Positions 35,876 through 42,603 of a stretch of DNA of 42,603 nucleotides are shown here, one piece after another. The stretch comes from Pandoraea captiosa. GTDB lineage: Bacteria > Pseudomonadota > Gammaproteobacteria > Burkholderiales > Burkholderiaceae. Under the pieces are notes generated by a model, which worked only from the letters and a program-made list of their open reading frames with translations, ran no database searches and was not told where the DNA came from. The DNA is taken from assembly GCF_902459775.1 (NCBI RefSeq), contig NZ_CABPSQ010000022.1, positions 1 to 42,603 of the forward strand. The letters run 5' to 3'. The position numbers were made by a program, and so were the translations under genes. Position 1 is the stretch's first letter; every line of letters starts with the position of its first letter.

Positions 35876-35939
35876 GTTAGCTCGAAGCCTTTCGAAACAG
35901 AGACTCCCGCGAGAGCGACGGCCTCGTGTCGCCCCTAGC

Positions 35940-35986
35940 TTGACCGCGCGTTTATTTCAAACCTAAAATTTCCACATTGTAAATTT
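35940..35986 (+). promoter_or_regulatory. marR promoter with overlapping dyad operator
   Basis: TTGACC (35940-35945) and TAAAAT (35964-35969) are 18 bp apart, a strong sigma70 pair. A 21-bp imperfect palindrome with AAATTT arms (35966-35971 and 35981-35986) overlaps the -10 and the likely start site. The position suits autorepression by the MarR protein encoded 15 bp downstream. Confidence 0.6.
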
Positions 35987-36000
35987 CTCTCTCGCTGACC

Positions 36001-36480
36001 ATGAGCCTCGCCGAATCCGACTCTCTCGATCTCGAAACGCGAGCGCACGACCGCGAGCATGACGCCCTGCGTCTCTGGCTGCGTCTGCTTACGTGCGCCA
36101 ACCTGATCGAGACGGATATCCGCTCGCGCCTGCGTCAGGAGTTCGACTGCACGCTGCCGCGCTTTGACTTGCTTGCGCAGCTGGATCGACATCCCGAAGG
36201 GCTCAAGATGGGCGAGTTGAGCAAACGGATGATGGTCACCGGCGGAAACGTCACCGGCATTACCGATCAACTGGAAAAAGAGGGTTGGGTGACGCGCGAA
36301 ACCGTCGTCAACGACCGGCGCGCTTTCCTGATCAAGCTCACGCCGCGCGGGAAAAAGGCCTTTTCCAACATGGCGCGCTCCCACGAGGAATGGATCGAGC
36401 AGCGCCTGGGCAGATTGCCGGAGGAACAGCGGCACCAGCTTTATCTGTTACTCGGGGATTTGAAGGCGGTAATTGCCTGA
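36001..36480 (+). CDS. MarR family transcriptional regulator
   Basis: This 159-aa dimeric winged-helix regulator has N-terminal helices for dimerisation, then a recognition region (GLKMGELSKRMMVTGGNVTG). The wing contains the conserved DRR element (TVVNDRRAFLIKLTPRGKK), followed by the C-terminal dimer helix. MarR proteins usually repress by binding palindromes and release on binding phenolic or other ligands. The ligand is unknown here. A dyad overlapping its promoter suggests autoregulation. Neighbours are the porin upstream and a convergent peptidase gene whose stop lies 20 bp away, so no obvious target operon is adjacent. Confidence 0.9.
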   Translation: MSLAESDSLDLETRAHDREHDALRLWLRLLTCANLIETDIRSRLRQEFDCTLPRFDLLAQLDRHPEGLKMGELSKRMMVTGGNVTGITDQLEKEGWVTRETVVNDRRAFLIKLTPRGKKAFSNMARSHEEWIEQRLGRLPEEQRHQLYLLLGDLKAVIA

Positions 36481-36500
36481 CAGGGGGCATCTCACACGAC

Positions 36501-37634
36501 CTAACGACTCGCTCGTGCCGGCGCATCCAGCAGGCCCCGTGCTGCGGCCGCTTCGGGCGTCGCGTCCAGCGCAGTCAGCATCTCGTTACGCTCGGGCTCC
36601 GGTCGCTTCGACATCGCCTTGACCGCCGCGTAGAACGAGGGCAAGTCGTCTTCCTTCTGCGCCAGCAGCGCCATGAACGCCGGCACCCATTGGTTGTAGG
36701 TGGCGAAAGATCCGATCTTGGCGTTGTTCAGATCGCTGGCAAACCATACATCGAATCCTCTGTAGCCGCCCCACGATGCCTTCAACGCCTCATAGTCGGC
36801 ACGCATGCGAGCGAACAAGGCTTCCTTGCTCGCCAGCTTTTGGGCATCAGGCGCCGAGCCCCCGTACAGCAATTCGAGACGCTCCCGATACCCATCCACC
36901 AACTTCCGAAACTCGCGACGGTGCGAATCGTAGCGCTCATATTCGATCGCGGCATCCGGGTGTGCGGTCAGCCAGCGGCGCACGCCCACGGTTTCCACTG
37001 TCACGGCGAAGGACTCATTGAACGCCGTATCTCCGCGGACGAACAGTATCTGATGCGCGAGCTCATGGAAGATCATGCGTGCCACCTCGGCCCGCGGGAG
37101 ATAGATGAACGTGTTTAAGAGCGGGTCATCGAAATAGCCCAGCGTCGAGTATGCGGGAATGCCCGCCACGAAGGTTTCCCAGCCCTCCCGATGCAACGCT
37201 GCGGCATAAGCCTCGGCCGATTCGCGAGAGTAATAGCCGCGGTACTCAACGCATCCGACGACAAGAAGACAAGACTCGTGGAGTTTCAGCGATAGCGCCG
37301 GGGCGGCAAAGACGTTGTAGACGACGAATGGTCGCTTCAGGTCGGCGTAGCTACGGTAGCTCCCATTGTCGGGCTCGCCCAGCACCGAGACCGCATAGCT
37401 TCGGATTTGCTCAGCCTCGATCAGCCGCGTGCGAAGGCGAGGGTCAATTGCCGGGTCAGTCACCAGATCGGACACCGGCTTTGCCGCATGCAAGACCGTA
37501 AAATGCCCGTTAATCGACTGAGCGTAATAGCCGACCTGTCCGCAGCCCGAGAGTGCAAGCCCCATACCGCACGCGACGATGATGCCAATCGTGCACCACG
37601 TCTGGCGCATGCGCATCAAAAACGCCATCGACAT
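36501..37634 (-). CDS. Predicted lipoprotein zinc aminopeptidase
   Basis: This 377-aa protein has a lipoprotein signal (hydrophobic stretch ending LSGC, with C31 as the lipidated residue). It carries a gluzincin-type metal site HELAH at 190-194 and a downstream Glu (E207 in FNESFA) as the likely third ligand. It resembles the uncharacterised 'predicted aminopeptidase' family (DUF2265). The rest is largely helical. ATG 37634 was chosen because GGAGGAG precedes it and the lipobox is at the right distance; a longer reading would run into the molybdoenzyme gene. It starts 41 bp after that gene on the same strand, so they may be cotranscribed. Substrate and physiological role are unknown. Confidence 0.8.
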   Translation of the reverse strand: MSMAFLMRMRQTWCTIGIIVACGMGLALSGCGQVGYYAQSINGHFTVLHAAKPVSDLVTDPAIDPRLRTRLIEAEQIRSYAVSVLGEPDNGSYRSYADLKRPFVVYNVFAAPALSLKLHESCLLVVGCVEYRGYYSRESAEAYAAALHREGWETFVAGIPAYSTLGYFDDPLLNTFIYLPRAEVARMIFHELAHQILFVRGDTAFNESFAVTVETVGVRRWLTAHPDAAIEYERYDSHRREFRKLVDGYRERLELLYGGSAPDAQKLASKEALFARMRADYEALKASWGGYRGFDVWFASDLNNAKIGSFATYNQWVPAFMALLAQKEDDLPSFYAAVKAMSKRPEPERNEMLTALDATPEAAAARGLLDAPARASR

Positions 37635-37675
37635 GGTCAGGCTCCTCCGGGGCAGCAGACGAACAGCGCCCGATC

Positions 37676-39754
37676 TCAAACCGGCGCGACCTCCACCAGG
37701 CAATCGTAGAAAGTCGGGGCGCGCCCAAGGTCGGTGAGGTTCTGGCTTGTGACTTCGTTGGCATTCTTCCCATCCGGCGCCAGCTTCTTCCACCAGATCG
37801 ACAGGCCGACGACAACACCCTCACGCGCCTTGTCCGTGATGCGCGCCTTGGCGTTCAACGTGCCACGATCATTGAAAATGCGTACCTCATCGCCATCCGC
37901 AATGCCTCGTGTGACGGCATCCGACGGATGAATATCCAACGTCGGTTCACCGACCGACGCGCGCAGACTGTCGACGTTGACGAAGCTCGAATTCAGGAAG
38001 TTACGGGCCGGCGGCGAAATCATGGCCAACGGGTAGCGCGATGCCAACTGTGGATTGCTGGCGACCGACTCATACGGTGGCACCCAATCCGGCAGCGGGT
38101 CGAAACCTTCTTGCAACATTCGCTCGGAGTAAAACTCGCACTTGCCGGACGGCGTATAGAACTGGCCATTGGCAAACGGCGCTTCCGGCAGATCGTAGCG
38201 AATCCACCCGTTGCGCTTGAGCGTCTCCCAATCGCTTCCGGCCATGCGCGGGTCGCTCCAGCGAATCGATTGCGCCGCCAATTCGTCGTCGGTGTCGGAG
38301 AAGCAGGCGTCCTGCCACCCCATACGCTTGGCTAGCAGTCGGAATATTTCGGAATTCGGTTTCGCCTCGCCGAGCGGTGCAATCGCAGGGTTGTTCGCCA
38401 GCAAATAGGTGTGGCCGTAAGCCTTATGAATGTCGAGGTGTTCGAGCTGGGTCGTCGCGGGAAGCACGAAGTCCGCATAATCCGCTGTGTCCGTCTGGAA
38501 ATGCTCCAGCACCACCGTAAAGAGATCCTCACGACCGAAACCGCTTGCGACCTTGCCGGATTCCGGCGCGACAGCCACCGGATTGCTGTTGTACACCACC
38601 AGCGCCTCGATTTTGGGACCGAATGTTTCGTCGCCCGGGTGGCACAGCGCATCTCCGATCGCGCTCATGTTGACCAATCGCGGCGCGCGGTCCTGTCGTG
38701 GGCGAAGGTCGGGACGCGCCTGAGCCAGCACGTCCACCGGTGCATAGCCGGACGACGACATCAGCAATCCGCCCGCCGGATCCCGCCACGCGCCGATGAG
38801 CGCCGGTAGGCACGCCACCGCACGCGTAGCCTGACCACCGCCTTTGGCACGCTGCATCCCGTAGTTCAGTCGGATCGCTGCCGGCTTCGCACTCGCGTAC
38901 TCGCGAGCCAGGTTCACGACAGTGTCCTTCGTAATGCCACAAATCTCTGCGACGCGCGCGGGCGTGTACCCTCTCACGCGCTCTTTGAGCTCGTTGTAGC
39001 CGATCGTATGTCGCGCGATGTATTCGTGATCGACCAGATCTTCGTTGATGAGGACGTGCATCATGCCCAGCGCGAGCGCGGCGTCCGTGCCGGGCAACAG
39101 CGCAATGTGCTGATGGCACTTTTCGGCGGTGAGCGAGCGATAGGGATCGATGGCGATCAGCTTCGCGCCCCGGCGCTTTGCCTCCTGCGCGATGGCCCAG
39201 AAATGCACGCTCGACGTGATGGGGTTGCTCCCCCAGATCAGGATCAGTTTGCTGTCGGCAAAATGCTCGACGTGCATGCCGACGCCGGCGCCGTAGGTGT
39301 ATCGCATGCCCGCCGCGCCTGCGCTTGCGCAGATGGTGCGATCGAGATCGGAGGCCCCGATCTTGTTGAAGAAACGTGCGGCCATCGACTCGCCTTGGAC
39401 GAATCCCATCGTGCCGGCATAGCTGTAGGGCAGAATCGCCTCCGGCTCCCGTGCCGCAATAGCGCCGAGCCGCGACGCGATCTCATCGAGGGCTTCGTCC
39501 CAACTGACACGAACGAATTGACCACTGCCCTTGGGACCGACCCGCTTGAGCGGATGCAACAAGCGATCAGGGTGGTAGGTCCGCTCGGTATAGCGAGAGA
39601 CTTTCGTACACAAGACACCATTGGTCGTCGGGTGGTCAGGGTCCCCCTGCACCTTGATCGCGACGCCATTCTCCACCGTCACATGCAGTGCACACGTATC
39701 GGGGCAGTCATGCGGACATGCGGCCCGAACGACGTGGGTATTGGTCGTCATCAA
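37676..39754 (-). CDS. Molybdopterin-containing oxidoreductase (DMSO reductase superfamily)
   Basis: This 692-aa enzyme has an N-terminal [4Fe-4S] site (CPHDCPDTC with Cys13, Cys17, Cys21 and Cys49 in GVLCTK). It then has the bis-MGD cofactor domains (ILIWGSNPITSSVHFW, IAIDPYRS, ADFVLPATTQLEH) and a C-terminal dinucleotide-binding domain (LDIHPSDAVTRGIADGDEVRIFND). There is no twin-arginine signal, so it is probably cytosolic, and no iron-sulphur or membrane-anchor subunit gene is nearby. Subgroup and substrate cannot be fixed from sequence alone; the Mo ligand may be the Cys or Ser in TICASAGAAG, which is uncertain. ATG 39754 and a second Met 3 bp later are both possible starts. It is divergent from the M20 gene. 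Confidence 0.9.
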   Translation of the reverse strand: MMTTNTHVVRAACPHDCPDTCALHVTVENGVAIKVQGDPDHPTTNGVLCTKVSRYTERTYHPDRLLHPLKRVGPKGSGQFVRVSWDEALDEIASRLGAIAAREPEAILPYSYAGTMGFVQGESMAARFFNKIGASDLDRTICASAGAAGMRYTYGAGVGMHVEHFADSKLILIWGSNPITSSVHFWAIAQEAKRRGAKLIAIDPYRSLTAEKCHQHIALLPGTDAALALGMMHVLINEDLVDHEYIARHTIGYNELKERVRGYTPARVAEICGITKDTVVNLAREYASAKPAAIRLNYGMQRAKGGGQATRAVACLPALIGAWRDPAGGLLMSSSGYAPVDVLAQARPDLRPRQDRAPRLVNMSAIGDALCHPGDETFGPKIEALVVYNSNPVAVAPESGKVASGFGREDLFTVVLEHFQTDTADYADFVLPATTQLEHLDIHKAYGHTYLLANNPAIAPLGEAKPNSEIFRLLAKRMGWQDACFSDTDDELAAQSIRWSDPRMAGSDWETLKRNGWIRYDLPEAPFANGQFYTPSGKCEFYSERMLQEGFDPLPDWVPPYESVASNPQLASRYPLAMISPPARNFLNSSFVNVDSLRASVGEPTLDIHPSDAVTRGIADGDEVRIFNDRGTLNAKARITDKAREGVVVGLSIWWKKLAPDGKNANEVTSQNLTDLGRAPTFYDCLVEVAPV

Positions 39755-39834
39755 ACTACTCCTCTCTCTACCGGATTACCGCGCCGCACAACGTTGGGAC
39801 GCTGGCGATATTGTATTACGTTCATCCGGGCACT

Positions 39835-39894
39835 GCCCCGTCGCACGGGGCATTCGGCCATTTTTCGGCCTTGTCCGACCCGCCGTTCGGACAA
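39835..39894. promoter_or_regulatory. Dyads in the divergent molybdoenzyme / amidohydrolase region
   Basis: Two perfect inverted repeats lie in the 208-bp divergent region. GCCCCGT/ACGGGGC (39835-39841 with 39845-39851) has a 3-nt loop. TTGTCCGA/TCGGACAA (39871-39878 with 39887-39894) has an 8-nt spacer. The second looks like a dimeric-regulator operator. A weaker GGCC/GGCC pair separates them. No clear -35/-10 pair is recognised. Confidence 0.5.
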
Positions 39895-39962
39895 TTCCGG
39901 GTAAGGTGCCAGACCTAACCATTCGGGGTAAGATGAGCCATTGCGCTCAGCAGGAACCCGTC

Positions 39963-41159
39963 ATGAAGCTCATCCCAGAAATCGACGCCGCCCGCGGCGA
40001 AATTCAGACCATTCGACGTGACATTCACGCACATCCGGAACTCTGCTTCGAAGAGAAACGCACGTCCGATGTTGTCGCGGAAACCTTGACCCAATGGGGA
40101 ATCCCCATTCACCGAGGCCTTGGCACGACGGGCGTTGTCGGCATCATCAAGAATGGCAGCAGCAACCGCGCTATCGGTCTGCGCGCCGATATGGACGCCT
40201 TGCCCATCCATGAGGCCAATACGTTCGAACACGCCTCCAAGCATGAAGGCAAAATGCACGCCTGCGGACATGACGGTCACACCGCCATGCTGCTCGCTGC
40301 GGCGCAATACCTTCAGAAGCATCGCAATTTCGACGGCACCGTCTATCTGATTTTCCAGCCCGCAGAGGAAGGTGGTGGTGGCGCGCGCGAAATGATCAAG
40401 GACGGCCTGTTCACGCGCTTCCCGATGGACGCGGTGTTCGGCATGCACAACTGGCCGGGTGTACCGACCGGCACGTTTGCCGTAACGCCCGGCCCCATGA
40501 TGGCGTCCAGCAACGAGTTCAAGATTACGATCCGGGGCAAGGGTACCCATGCGGGCATTCCTAACGCCGGGATCGATCCTGTCATTGCTGCCGTTCAGGT
40601 TGCACAGGCGCTGCAGAGCATCATTACCCGCAACAAGCGCCCCATTGACGCGGCGGTGCTCTCCATTACCCAAATCCATGCCGGTGACACGACTAACGTG
40701 GTGCCCGACGTCGCATGGCTTGGCGGCACGATTCGCACTTTCTCCATCGAAGTCCTTGACCTGATCGAGAGCCGACTTCGCGAAATCTCGGAGTTCGTCG
40801 CCAAGGGCCTCGGATGCTCGGCGGAAATCGAATTCCAGCGCAACTATCCGCCAACCATTAATGAGCCCGCGATGGCTGCACTGTGCGCCGACGTGATGCG
40901 CCAGATCGTGAGCGACGAGAACGTCAACGACAAGGTTGAGCCGACGATGGGAGCCGAGGACTTCTCGTTCATGCTGCTCGAAAAGCCGGGCGCGTACGTC
41001 TTTATCGGCAATGGGGACGGGGCACATCGTGACATTGGCCATGGCCTTGGTCCCTGTAACCTTCATAACGCCAGCTACGATTTCAACGATGACTTGCTGC
41101 CGCTCGGGGGGACTTACTGGGTCAAGCTCGTCGAAACGTATTTCGAGCGAAACAAGTAA
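39963..41159 (+). CDS. M20 family amidohydrolase (hippurate hydrolase-like)
   Basis: This 398-aa metal-dependent amidohydrolase of the M20D type resembles hippurate, N-acyl amino acid or IAA-amino acid hydrolases. Metal ligands are visible: C101 and H103 in MHACGHDGHTAML, E135-E136 in FQPAEEGGGG, a His in GMHNWPG, and the late His in CNLHNASYDFND. The dimerisation insert with THAGIPNAGIDP is also typical. ATG 39963 follows AGGA at good spacing; ATG 39933 would add 10 residues. The enzyme is expected in the cytosol, as there is no signal peptide. It is followed by its own terminator; the exact substrate is unknown. Confidence 0.9.
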   Translation: MKLIPEIDAARGEIQTIRRDIHAHPELCFEEKRTSDVVAETLTQWGIPIHRGLGTTGVVGIIKNGSSNRAIGLRADMDALPIHEANTFEHASKHEGKMHACGHDGHTAMLLAAAQYLQKHRNFDGTVYLIFQPAEEGGGGAREMIKDGLFTRFPMDAVFGMHNWPGVPTGTFAVTPGPMMASSNEFKITIRGKGTHAGIPNAGIDPVIAAVQVAQALQSIITRNKRPIDAAVLSITQIHAGDTTNVVPDVAWLGGTIRTFSIEVLDLIESRLREISEFVAKGLGCSAEIEFQRNYPPTINEPAMAALCADVMRQIVSDENVNDKVEPTMGAEDFSFMLLEKPGAYVFIGNGDGAHRDIGHGLGPCNLHNASYDFNDDLLPLGGTYWVKLVETYFERNK

Positions 41160-41194
41160 TCACCAACCTCACTGAGATTCGGTAACAAGCAAAG

Positions 41195-41225
41195 AGCCGG
41201 CGATTTCAAGTCGCCGGCTTTTTCT
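41195..41225 (+). terminator. Terminator after the M20 gene
   Basis: A perfect 9-bp stem AGCCGGCGA/TCGCCGGCT (41195-41203 with 41211-41219) has a 7-nt loop and is followed by TTTTTCTTTT. It lies between convergent genes and has a modest A-run on the far side. Confidence 0.9.
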
Positions 41226-41244
41226 TTTCAACGTGGGTGTCGCG

Positions 41245-42093
41245 CTACTTGGCTGCGGTTGTCGTGGGAATACCATCCGTATCCAGACGAATGTCCCCGT
41301 ACCATGCAATGAAGTCGGACTGCGTGTTGTCGCCATCGCTCATGATGGCGATGCCAATCAGGCGCCCGGGACGCTCACCGAACGCCCTCTCGTAATCCTT
41401 CGCGATATCACGAGAATACGTCTGCCAAGTGCCCAAATGTTGGCTACCGCGCTCGACAACGATGGATCGAATGCGCCCCGTATAAGGATTTGGAACCAGT
41501 TCGTTGGTCGCTAATTTGTCATCGCCCCATGTGTACATCAGCGTAGCGAAGGGCAACTCGCGCCCGCTCACCATGCGGGCCAACTCGCGATGCATATGGT
41601 CCTGCATGGACAATTTCGCGGGATCGCCGTCGAAGGCGAGCGCTATGCGCACGGGGGCATCGTCGGACCGTTTGGTGCGGATGTCGGCGTTGGTAGGCAA
41701 GGCATCCGCTCGCCAACGCCATGTCAGCCTGGCCCCTGGGTAGACCGGAATATCGAGTTTCTGCGCTAGTCCCGAGGCAGATCCCTGCACTGTCGCGCGG
41801 ACCACAGCGATACCGTCTCCGTCAGCGGTTTGCTCATAGCGTGTCAGTCGCTTATTGCGTGTGACGAGATAGGTTTCCCAATGGGGTGGAAGCCCTTGAG
41901 CATCAACGGGAGCGGAGAGTGGCGCGATCTCTCCATGGGACGTGGACGCCAGAGATTCTGCTTGTGGCGTCGGTGACGACCCCAAAGACGTGCATCCACT
42001 GAGTCCCCAAAGCACGATGGCCCCGCTCACGCAAACCGTCGCACCTACACGCCATCGAGTAGCGCGCTCTTTCCAATACCGTCTCACCACTTG
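41245..42093 (-). CDS. DUF3047 putative lipoprotein
   Basis: This protein is about 282 aa and has a basic N terminus, a hydrophobic segment (VGATVCVSGAIVLWG) and a lipobox LSGC. It is probably a lipoprotein with a periplasmic domain. The mature part matches DUF3047, with beta-rich blocks such as LTWRWRADALP, VRIALAFDGD, LMYTWGDD and AIMSDGDNTQSDFIAWYGDI. No catalytic residues are recognised; the beta-sandwich-like pattern suggests ligand binding. GTG 42093 is used because GGGGA lies 9 nt upstream; GTG 42114 in the same frame would add seven residues. No cotranscribed neighbour. Confidence 0.82.
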   Translation of the reverse strand, partial: QVVRRYWKERATRWRVGATVCVSGAIVLWGLSGCTSLGSSPTPQAESLASTSHGEIAPLSAPVDAQGLPPHWETYLVTRNKRLTRYEQTADGDGIAVVRATVQGSASGLAQKLDIPVYPGARLTWRWRADALPTNADIRTKRSDDAPVRIALAFDGDPAKLSMQDHMHRELARMVSGRELPFATLMYTWGDDKLATNELVPNPYTGRIRSIVVERGSQHLGTWQTYSRDIAKDYERAFGERPGRLIGIAIMSDGDNTQSDFIAWYGDIRLDTDGIPTTTAAK

Positions 42094-42114
42094 TTTCACT
42101 CCCCGAACTACCAC

Positions 42115-42539
42115 TAACCCCGTGGCGGAATGCTAAGCGAGAAATCGACCGCCGATCTACCGGGGATTTCACTTCGTGATGCCAATGCAACACTATTCGA
42201 GGTGCTCAAGCGCGGCGGAGGAAAAGGCCCCGGCGTCGCAAGGGTCGGCCTCTAGCTCGATGCGAAGCTATCGTGCGGAGAAACCAATGACGGGGTAGCT
42301 ACGAGGATCAACCTGGCGCCAACCGAGCCTCAGGACTTATAGCGTTCCCAATGCACGCGCCATGCGATGGACTGGAGTGGCGTGAATGCGGCAGTGGCCG
42401 ACGAACGCAGGAACGGAGAGGCCCGACCGGAAGCACAGGAGTACCGCTACGCTGCGAGTGAGCGCGAGACCAAGCTTGGCGCCGGTTGCAGGTGGAAGTG
42501 CGAATTACGCAAAGCACGCACAAAAGCCCGCCCAAAAGC
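42115..42539. other. Intergenic region before the rRNA operon end
   Basis: About 425 bp without a supported gene. Short open frames on both strands run through the terminator or lack any domain or Shine-Dalgarno. Nothing else recognisable was seen. Confidence 0.5.
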
Positions 42540-42574
42540 AAAAACCCCTCGCTACTGGGTAGCAAGGGGTTTTT
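42540..42574 (-). terminator. rRNA operon terminator
   Basis: A long stem AAAAACCCCT/AGGGGTTTTT (42540-42549 with 42565-42574) continues through one C/A mismatch into GCTAC/GTAGC with a 3-nt loop. On the minus strand it ends in TTTTT, just downstream of the 5S rRNA end. Confidence 0.92.
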
Positions 42575-42581
42575 AAGGGGA

Positions 42582-42603
42582 ACCTGACGATTACCTACTT
42601 TCA
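42582..42603 (-). rRNA. rrf: 5S rRNA, 3' end only (partial at window edge)
   Basis: Read on the minus strand the last bases are TGAAAGTAGGTAATCGTCAG, the conserved 3' terminus of betaproteobacterial 5S rRNA. The gene continues beyond the window. A strong terminator follows directly. This marks the end of an rRNA operon transcribed leftward into the window. The exact 3' end may differ by one or two bases. Confidence 0.88.

Noticed and set aside
42308-42565. 85-codon minus-strand frame near the 5S rRNA end
   Set aside because: It runs through the rRNA operon terminator and has no domain; a common false call near rRNA genes.

Overview
The window is GC-rich chromosomal DNA from a betaproteobacterium. 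Gene order and protein sequences point to Burkholderiaceae, most likely Pandoraea or a close relative. That genus-level call is recognition of protein style, not a database result. Most of the window is conserved core genome; the less expected signals lie at its edges and in intergenic regions.

Layout. (1) Positions 1-180: an AT-rich left edge, then the 3' part of a tRNA-Pro(CGG) gene without a matching 5' half, then a terminator. This looks like the attachment-site scar of an integrated element lying to the left. (2) 375-7161, plus strand: a CNNM/CorC-type membrane protein, a type IV pilus assembly set (pilB, pilC, and a pilD whose N-terminal zinc/methylase segment is replaced by a Ser/Ala repeat linker), then coaE, zapD and yacG. 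(3) 7363-13226, minus strand: mutT, a DUF815 ATPase, argJ and secA, followed by a divergent dciA-like gene. (4) 14123-33273, minus strand: lpxC plus a complete division and cell wall (dcw) cluster. In transcription order it runs mraZ-rsmH-ftsL-ftsI-murE-murF-mraY-murD-ftsW-murG-murC-ddl-ftsQ-ftsA-ftsZ, then a 560-bp gap and lpxC. Most junctions overlap or nearly touch. Exceptions are 201 bp at mraY/murD, 114 bp at ftsA/ftsZ and 56 bp at ftsQ/ddl. (5) 33693-42093: coq7, an abundant-type outer-membrane porin, a MarR regulator, a lipoprotein aminopeptidase paired with a molybdopterin oxidoreductase, an M20 amidohydrolase and a DUF3047 lipoprotein. (6) The right edge holds a strong terminator and the last ~22 nt of a 5S rRNA gene on the minus strand, so an rRNA operon runs into the window from the right.

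How the genes work together. Mur ligases, MraY and MurG build lipid II, Ddl supplies D-Ala-D-Ala, and FtsW/FtsI polymerise it at the septum. FtsZ/A/Q/L plus ZapD form the divisome. LpxC commits to lipid A synthesis, and SecA exports envelope proteins such as the porin. The head of the dcw cluster carries a readable control region: a sigma70-type promoter whose -10 overlaps the first of four GTGNN boxes at exact 10-bp spacing, the expected MraZ operator architecture.

I did not find a clearly undescribed multi-gene system. The best leads are the tRNA-Pro att scar (the island itself lies outside), the altered PilD, the in-frame 12-bp tandem repeat in essential murF, a short ORF ending in Pro-Pro-stop just upstream of an SD-poor secA start, and dyad operators upstream of marR and in the molybdoenzyme/amidohydrolase divergent region.
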